Shown here one piece after another: positions 35,086 through 40,333 of a DNA stretch of 40,333 nucleotides. The stretch comes from Alphaproteobacteria bacterium (GTDB lineage: Bacteria; Pseudomonadota; Alphaproteobacteria; Rhizobiales; Xanthobacteraceae). A program made the position numbers and the translations under genes. A model generated the notes under the pieces. It was not told the origin of the DNA and made no database searches. It saw only the letters and a program-made list of their open reading frames with translations. How positions within the stretch are numbered: the stretch's first letter is position 1; the number at the start of each line of letters is the position of its first letter. The stretch lies in assembly GCA_005884765.1 (NCBI GenBank), contig VAZV01000143.1, positions 1 through 40,333 on the forward strand, read 5' to 3'.

Positions 35086-35139
35086 CCCTGTCACAAAAGT
35101 GCTACAGGGTCCGAAGGGGTGACGCCCCGTCCCGCGGGA
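35086..35139. repeat. Stem-loops in the hisF-hisE gap
   Basis: CCCTGTCAC, an AAAA loop, GTG, a 2-nt bulge and ACAGGG form a stable hairpin at 35086-35109. It is followed by a GGGGTGACGCCCC stem-loop near 35116-35128 and the palindrome TCCCGCGGGA near 35130-35139. All lie in the 79-bp gap between hisF and hisE. They lack a T run, so an RNA processing or partial termination role is more likely than full termination. Confidence 0.55.
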
Positions 35140-35159
35140 GCCAGTGCCGGATAGAGTTG

Positions 35160-35486
35160 ATGTCGCGTTTCACGATACATGACCTGGCTTCGACCATCGA
35201 TGCCCGGGCGGCGTTGGGAGGTGAGGGGTCGTACACCCGCAAACTGCTTGACAAGGGCGCCGAGCATTGCGCCAAGAAGCTTGGCGAGGAAGCGGTGGAG
35301 ACCGTGATTGCCGCGGTCGAGAACGATCGCGATCATCTGATCGCCGAGAGCGCGGACCTGTTGTTTCATTTGCTGGTGCTGTTGAAGGTGCGCGGAATAA
35401 GTCTTGCCGATGTCGAGGCGGCGTTGGCGCAGCGGACCTCGATGTCCGGGCTCGAAGAGAAGGCTGCGCGCAAGCGTGATCAGTAA
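35160..35486 (+). CDS. hisE: Phosphoribosyl-ATP pyrophosphohydrolase HisE
   Basis: All-alpha pyrophosphatase that makes phosphoribosyl-AMP in the second step of histidine synthesis. The 108-residue protein has the MazG-like metal motif [14 protein letters not shown] and [13 protein letters not shown], with [10 protein letters not shown] before. ATG at 35160 starts the family domain. The separate hisI is not in this window. coaA follows 13 bp later. Confidence 0.96.
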   Translation: MSRFTIHDLASTIDARAALGGEGSYTRKLLDKGAEHCAKKLGEEAVETVIAAVENDRDHLIAESADLLFHLLVLLKVRGISLADVEAALAQRTSMSGLEEKAARKRDQ

Positions 35487-35499
35487 GCGGGACGCTTTC

Positions 35500-36456
35500 A
35501 TGGATATCCGAGCCCCAGAGCAGCAATATAATCCGTATCGGATCTTCACGCGCGAGCAATGGGCGCATTTGCGCGACGACACGCCGATGACGCTGGAGCC
35601 CGGCGAGTTCGACCGCCTGCGCTCGCTGCACGACCGCCTCGACATCAACGAGGTCGAGGACATCTATCTGCCGCTGTCGCGCTTGTTGTCGATCTATGTC
35701 GATGCCGCGCAGCGGCTCTATTATGCGCAGCGTCAGTTCCTCGGCATCCGCGACCGCAAGATGCCCTACATCATCGGCATCGCAGGCTCGGTTGCAGGCG
35801 GCAAATCGACCACGGCGCGCGTGCTGCAGGCGCTGCTGGCACGATGGTCGCCGCGACCCAAGGTCGATCTGGTGACAACTGACGGCTTCCTCCACCCGAA
35901 CGCGGTGCTCGAACGGTTGGGATTGATACAGAAGAAGGGTTTCCCGGCGAGCTACGACCTGCCGTTGTTGCTGTCGTTCTTGAGCGACATCAAGGCCGGT
36001 CGACGGCATGTGCGCGCGCCGGTCTATTCGCATTTGAGTTGGGACATCGTTCCGAACCAGTGGCAAGAGGTCGACCAGCCCGACATTCTGATCGTTGAGG
36101 GCGTCAATGTCCTGCAGACCGGCCCGTTGCCGCGCGACGGCAAGGCAGTGCCCGTCGTCTCCGACTTTTTCGACTTCTCTGTATATATCGACGCCGAAGA
36201 GGCGGTGCTGCGCGAATGGTACGTGAAGCGCTGGCTGACGCTGCGCGACACCGCGTTCACCGATCCCAAGTCCTATTTCCACCGCTATGCACCGCTGTCG
36301 GACGAAGAGGCGATCGCCACTGCAACCGCGATATGGGAGCGCACCAATCTCGCCAATCTCGAGGAAAACATCCTGCCGACGCGGCCGCGCGCGACCCTGA
36401 TCCTCAAAAAGGGCGCCGATCATGTCATCGAAACGGTGGCGCTGCGCCGGCTTTAG
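35500..36456 (+). CDS. coaA: Pantothenate kinase (type I)
   Basis: Type I pantothenate kinase, the first and rate-setting step of coenzyme A synthesis. The 318-residue length matches the E. coli enzyme. The P-loop GSVAGGKST is at 96-104. Other signatures are the N-terminal [45 protein letters not shown], and VEGVNVL. ATG at 35500 is chosen over GTG at 35476. It follows the his block as in related genomes. Note that coaE, the last CoA step, is also in this window. Confidence 0.97.
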   Translation: MDIRAPEQQYNPYRIFTREQWAHLRDDTPMTLEPGEFDRLRSLHDRLDINEVEDIYLPLSRLLSIYVDAAQRLYYAQRQFLGIRDRKMPYIIGIAGSVAGGKSTTARVLQALLARWSPRPKVDLVTTDGFLHPNAVLERLGLIQKKGFPASYDLPLLLSFLSDIKAGRRHVRAPVYSHLSWDIVPNQWQEVDQPDILIVEGVNVLQTGPLPRDGKAVPVVSDFFDFSVYIDAEEAVLREWYVKRWLTLRDTAFTDPKSYFHRYAPLSDEEAIATATAIWERTNLANLEENILPTRPRATLILKKGADHVIETVALRRL

Positions 36457-36476
36457 CTTTCGCGGCGTGCCTCGCA

Positions 36477-38726
36477 TCAAGCCGCGAGATGCCGGGTGGC
36501 GGCGAGGCCGGCGAGCGCCTCGGCAAGTTTCTCCCGATCGAGCGGCTTGATCAAAAAGCCATCCATTCCGGCCTCGAAGCAGGCGTAACGATCCTCGACC
36601 AGCGTATTCGCCGTCAACGCCAGCACCGGGGTCCGGAGACCCGCCTGCCCGGCCTCGCGAGCGCGGATCTGCCTGGTTGCGCCGATGCCGTCGAGTTGCG
36701 GCATCTGGATATCCATCAGCACCAGATCGTAAGGGGTGCCGGCGGACTTCGCCGCCAGCCAGGACTCCAGCGCCGCCTCGCCGTTGGTCGCGATCACGGC
36801 ACGATGCCCGAGCCGGGTCAACAGCGAGCGCATCAACAACGCGTTGATCTCGTTGTCCTCCGCCACCAGCACCGAAAGGCCCGATGAAGGCGAGGTCGAA
36901 GGCGTTTCCTTCGGATCGATCGCCTCGATCAGCGCCTCACCGGCAAGGTTCGGCGAAGCGACTTCGCCCGCTATCGACAGCCGTGTAGCGAGCGAGGCCG
37001 CGCGCAGCGGCTTGACCAGGTAGCCGGTGAAGGCCGAGGAGGGTTTGAGGTCATGCCGCGTGGCCGGCGTGAACATCACGATGCGCTGGGTTGCATGAGC
37101 GCGTGCGGCCGCACCGAGCTTCTCGACATCGTCGGCATCCAGCGCGCCGTCGATCAATACCGCGTGCCAGGCGCGCTCGGGCAATAGCGCCTGCGCAACC
37201 GCCGCGTCCGTTACCACGCAGGTCTGGCCGCCCCAGCGCTGCAACCGGCGCGCCACCAGCGAGGCCTCGATGCTCTGCGGCGCCACCAGCATGATCGATT
37301 GTCCGGTCAAGTCCGGCATAGCGACCGTCTTCTGTTCGCTGTCGCCGTCGATAGCCGCCAATGGAATCGCTACTTCAAAGGTCGAGCCCTGGCCCGGCTT
37401 GCTCTCCAGGGCGATGCGGCCGCCCATCCGCTTGACGATGCGTTCCGAGATGGCCAGGCCAAGACCCGTGCCGCCATAGTTCCTGCCGATACGCGCGTCG
37501 GCCTGCTCGAACTCGCGGAAGATCCTCTGCTGCGCCTCGGGCGCAATGCCGATGCCGGTATCGCGCACCAGGAAACTGACCTCGTTCGGCCAGATGCCGG
37601 GTTCGACGATCAGCGCCACGCCGCCGGTCGAGGTGAATTTGATGGCATTGCCCGCCAAATTGAGCAGCACCTGCCGCAGTCGCGCGGCGTCCCCGATGAC
37701 TTGCGCCGGCAGTCGCTCATCCACACAGGCGGCGATCTCGAGTTGGCGCGCCTGCGCCCGCGGCGCCAGGAGTTCGGTGATGTCTTCGATCAGTGCGGAA
37801 AGTGCGAATGGGCGTTGTTCGAGGTCTATCTTGCCGGCTTCGATCTTGGAGTAGTCCAGCAGTTCCTCGATCAGCGAGAGAAGTGCGTCGCCGGACGTCT
37901 TCACCGCCTTGGCGTAGGTCATCTGCTCCGGCGTCAGCGGCGTATCCATCAGCAGCGAGCTCATGCCGATGATGCCATTGAGCGGCGTGCGGATTTCGTG
38001 GCTCGCCATCGCGAGGAAGCGCGACTTGGCGCGGCTGGCGGCATCCGCCTGGTCGCGCGCCTCGGCCAGCGCGCGTTCGGTCTCGGTGCGATCGGTGACG
38101 TCGCGGCCGACGCATTCCAGCTCGGCCGGCCGGCCGGCATCGGTTCGGATCAAGCCTTCGCGCCAGGCGATCCATCGCGGCCCGAGCCCGGTCGCAATCT
38201 TCTGGTCGTGGATGCGGGTGCCGTTGGTCTCGATTGCGGCATCGCCCTGCTCCAGCACCGTGAACGCAAACTGGCTGCCGATCAGCGCGCTGCGCGGCGC
38301 TTCGGCAAGTTCGCAATAGGCCTCGTTGACGAAGGTGATGCGGCCTTCCGCATCGCGCAGCACGATCAAATCGCCCTGGGATTCGAACAGGCTGCGGGCG
38401 CGCTCCTCGGCTTCCTTCAGTTCCCAATTGCGGTCGGCCAGCGCTTCGTTGTGGAGCGCGATCTTGCGCATTTTCTTGCGCATCCAGCGCAGCCTCATGC
38501 TCAGCGTCGCCAGTGCCACGCAGGCGACAGCGAACAGGAAGCTGGTGCCGATCGCGAAAGCGTGGGCGTCATAGCCGGAATGTTCCGACCGGGCGCCGGT
38601 AATGAAGCCATAGGCGCCGCCGAAAGCGGCCGAGAAGATCATGAACGAGCGGATCGCGATGATGAGCCATGGATGGCGTCGCGCGAAGCGCCGTAGGCGT
38701 AGCTTGACCCGGAAAATCCGTCCCAT
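36477..38726 (-). CDS. Hybrid sensor histidine kinase with two receiver domains
   Basis: A 749-residue membrane hybrid kinase. Two membrane helices (about 19-41 and 54-77) are followed by a short coiled coil and a PAS domain (about 110-215). The HisKA box has H243 in [12 protein letters not shown]. The ATPase domain has the N box with N360, G1 DTGIG at 389-393 and G2 GTGLG at 419-423. Two receivers follow. The first (about 477-585) lacks the acidic pair (VAPQS in place of VEDD) but keeps D526 and K572. The second (about 616-735) has E623-D624, phosphoacceptor D672 in [13 protein letters not shown] and K727. No Hpt domain is present. GTG at 38807 is an alternative start. The partner regulator is not adjacent. 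Confidence 0.92.
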   Translation of the reverse strand: MGRIFRVKLRLRRFARRHPWLIIAIRSFMIFSAAFGGAYGFITGARSEHSGYDAHAFAIGTSFLFAVACVALATLSMRLRWMRKKMRKIALHNEALADRNWELKEAEERARSLFESQGDLIVLRDAEGRITFVNEAYCELAEAPRSALIGSQFAFTVLEQGDAAIETNGTRIHDQKIATGLGPRWIAWREGLIRTDAGRPAELECVGRDVTDRTETERALAEARDQADAASRAKSRFLAMASHEIRTPLNGIIGMSSLLMDTPLTPEQMTYAKAVKTSGDALLSLIEELLDYSKIEAGKIDLEQRPFALSALIEDITELLAPRAQARQLEIAACVDERLPAQVIGDAARLRQVLLNLAGNAIKFTSTGGVALIVEPGIWPNEVSFLVRDTGIGIAPEAQQRIFREFEQADARIGRNYGGTGLGLAISERIVKRMGGRIALESKPGQGSTFEVAIPLAAIDGDSEQKTVAMPDLTGQSIMLVAPQSIEASLVARRLQRWGGQTCVVTDAAVAQALLPERAWHAVLIDGALDADDVEKLGAAARAHATQRIVMFTPATRHDLKPSSAFTGYLVKPLRAASLATRLSIAGEVASPNLAGEALIEAIDPKETPSTSPSSGLSVLVAEDNEINALLMRSLLTRLGHRAVIATNGEAALESWLAAKSAGTPYDLVLMDIQMPQLDGIGATRQIRAREAGQAGLRTPVLALTANTLVEDRYACFEAGMDGFLIKPLDREKLAEALAGLAATRHLAA

Positions 38727-38924
38727 CGCTGGTGATCCCGTCTTGCGCGCCCTGCCCGGCGCCGACGATGCAACGGCGACCTTGCAAAGTGTTTGAGGCC
38801 AGCTCACTTCATTCGCTGCAATGAGAAGAGAGTTAATGAAGGGTTAATCCAGCTCTCGGGTACCGAGACGTCGGAGATGCCGGGCGCCCGCCACGCGCGC
38901 CGATGAAGGGCGTCAAGGAAATTT

Positions 38925-40333
38925 CTAGGCGGCGCGCCGGAGATCGTCGGCGAGCGCGCGATAGGACAGGGCTTCCGCCAGATGCAACCGGCCGACCTTG
39001 TCGGCGCCGTCGAGGTCGGCGAGCGTGCGGGCAACCCGCAGCACGCGGTGATAGCCGCGCGCCGACAGGCGCATGGTTTCGGCCGCGTCACGCAACAGTT
39101 TGGTGCCTTGCGCGTCCGGCTGCGCGATTTCCTCCAGCAGCGACGCGGGCGCCTCCGCGTTGGTGCGGATCTTCGGCAGTCCCGCCGCGGTGTAACGCGC
39201 CAACTGGATGTCGCGCGCGGCGGCGACCCGCGCTGCAACCTCGGCGGAGCCTTCCGCAGATGGTGGCAGGATCAGGTCGGCCGCGGTGACGGCCGGCACC
39301 TCGATGCGCAGATCGATGCGGTCCATCAACGGACCGGAGATGCGCGCCTGATAGTCCGATGCGCAGCGATCGATCGGGCCGCGCTTGCAGGAATAGCCGG
39401 GCTCGAAGGCATGCCCGCAGCGGCAGGGGTTCATCGCTGCGATCAGCATGAAGCGCGCCGGATAGGTGACGCGGTGATTGGCGCGGGAGACGGCGACCTC
39501 GCCGTTCTCCAGCGGCTGGCGCAGCGAATCCAGCACGCGCGGATCGAACTCCGGCAATTCGTCGAGGAACAGCACGCCCTGATGGGCGAGCGAAATCTCG
39601 CCCGGTCTTGCGCGGATGCCGCCGCCGGTCAGCGCTGCCATGCTCGCGGAATGATGGGGTGCGCGAAACGGCCGCTGCGAGGTCAGTGCGCCGCCTTCGA
39701 TCTCGCCCGCCACGGAGGCGATCATCGAGACTTCGAGCAGTTCGGACGGCGACAGCGGCGGCAGGATCGAGGGGAGGCGCGCCGCCAGCATCGACTTGCC
39801 CGCGCCGGGCGAGCCGATCATCAGGAGATGATGCCCGCCGGCGGCGGCAATCTCGAGCGCCCGCTTGGCGCTTTCCTGGCCCTTGATGTCGCGCAGGTCG
39901 AGTTGACCGCTTGGTGCTTCATGGACCCTGGGCGTTGGGCGCGACAATACTTGCGTGCCCTTGAAATGATTGGCGATCTGTATCAGCGAGTGTGCCGCGA
40001 TGATCTCGATGTCCGGGCTCGCCCAGGCCGCCTCGCTTCCGCAGGCCGCCGGACAAATGAGCCCCTCATCGCGCGAATTGGCGCCGATGGCGGCCGGCAA
40101 GACGCCCGCGACCGGAGCGATCGAGCCGTCGAGGCCGAGTTCGCCGAGCACGGTGAAGCCGGAAAGCGCATCGGGAGGGATGGCACCGATTGCTGCCATC
40201 AGGCCGAGCGCGATCGGAAGGTCATAATGGCTGCCTTCCTTCGGAAGGTCGGCAGGCGCGAGATTGACCGTGATTCGCCGTGCCGGCAGCGCGAGGCCCG
40301 AGGCGATCAGCGCCGAGCGGACCCGTTCGCGGG
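38925..40333 (-). CDS. ComM/YifB-family AAA+ ATPase (5' end outside window)
   Basis: Mg-chelatase-like AAA+ protein of the YifB/ComM family; ComM in Vibrio is a helicase for branch migration during natural transformation. The frame continues to the right edge, where the N-terminal Lon-like domain (ITVNLAPADLPKEGSHYDLPIALGL) is visible. Walker A is GSPGAGKS in HHLLMIGSPGAGKSMLAARLPSILPPL, and Walker B is GVLFLDELPEF. NPCRCGH with further Cys (YSCKRG) is the family's metal-like loop, followed by SGPLMDRIDLRIEVP. The C-terminal helix bundle ends in ARTLADLDGADKVGRLHLAEALSYR. The gene is intact where visible. Confidence 0.95.
   Translation of the reverse strand, partial: RERVRSALIASGLALPARRITVNLAPADLPKEGSHYDLPIALGLMAAIGAIPPDALSGFTVLGELGLDGSIAPVAGVLPAAIGANSRDEGLICPAACGSEAAWASPDIEIIAAHSLIQIANHFKGTQVLSRPTPRVHEAPSGQLDLRDIKGQESAKRALEIAAAGGHHLLMIGSPGAGKSMLAARLPSILPPLSPSELLEVSMIASVAGEIEGGALTSQRPFRAPHHSASMAALTGGGIRARPGEISLAHQGVLFLDELPEFDPRVLDSLRQPLENGEVAVSRANHRVTYPARFMLIAAMNPCRCGHAFEPGYSCKRGPIDRCASDYQARISGPLMDRIDLRIEVPAVTAADLILPPSAEGSAEVAARVAAARDIQLARYTAAGLPKIRTNAEAPASLLEEIAQPDAQGTKLLRDAAETMRLSARGYHRVLRVARTLADLDGADKVGRLHLAEALSYRALADDLRRAA

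Noticed and set aside
37299..38696. Open frame of 465 codons antisense to the hybrid kinase
   Set aside because: The minus-strand kinase has all catalytic boxes; the plus-strand product lacks any fold signature.
1..40333. CRISPR arrays, tRNA/rRNA genes, insertion sequences, prophage or anti-phage systems
   Set aside because: No regularly spaced repeats, no cloverleaf-like or rRNA-like sequence, no transposase or integrase motif, and gene order is that of a conserved core region.

Overview
The window is a contiguous stretch of a high-GC alphaproteobacterial chromosome. Gene order, protein wording and the interspersed palindromes point to the Bradyrhizobium/Rhodopseudomonas group (Nitrobacteraceae); this placement is from memory of these families, not from a search. 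I see no tRNA, rRNA, CRISPR array, insertion sequence, prophage or toxin-antitoxin pair. Nearly every gene is core housekeeping. I found no convincing undescribed multi-gene system. The most interesting material is the origin and segregation region in the middle of the window and a handful of small cis elements.

Layout. (1) 1-8.0 kb: the 3' end of ftsK, lolA and xth on the plus strand; an OmpR-type response regulator followed by a cyclic-nucleotide-binding protein on the minus strand; an L,D-transpeptidase-fold gene; a PLP-binding YggS protein; and two convergent GGDEF genes whose stop codons overlap. (2) 8.2-12.4 kb: leuS-lptE-holA, tightly packed on the plus strand. (3) 12.5-20.7 kb, all minus: hemJ, rho, mnmE, mnmG, rsmG, parA and parB. 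Four parS-type palindromes lie in or next to rsmG and mnmG. (4) 20.7-21.15 kb: a 438-bp gene-free region that I propose as the chromosome origin. It sits beside the ppsR-type gene, is unusually dense in GANTC sites, carries a 17-bp perfect palindrome and has DnaA-box-like sequences. (5) 21.15-27.8 kb, mostly plus: the regulatory kinase/phosphorylase gene, maf, coaE, dnaQ, (secB on minus), a Tim44-like gene, mltA and smr. Genes on the two sides of the proposed origin run away from it, as expected for leading-strand orientation. (6) 27.9-31.5 kb, minus: an unidentified polytopic membrane protein and hslV-GNAT-hslU, with a candidate heat-shock promoter before hslV. (7) 31.7-36.5 kb, plus: hisB, a DUF2628 gene, hisH, hisA, hisF, hisE and coaA. 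(8) 36.5-40.3 kb, minus: a hybrid histidine kinase with a degenerate first receiver domain and a ComM/YifB-type AAA+ gene that runs off the right end.

How it fits together: ParA/ParB with the parS sites would segregate the origin region, FtsK handles the terminus end of the same process, and GANTC (CcrM) sites at the proposed origin and upstream of the response regulator suggest cell-cycle methylation input. The his block makes most of the enzymes for the middle of histidine synthesis. LolA, LptE, MltA, SecB and the L,D-transpeptidase-fold protein serve envelope building. Many neighbouring genes overlap by 4 bp (ATGA or GTGA), so translational coupling is common here.
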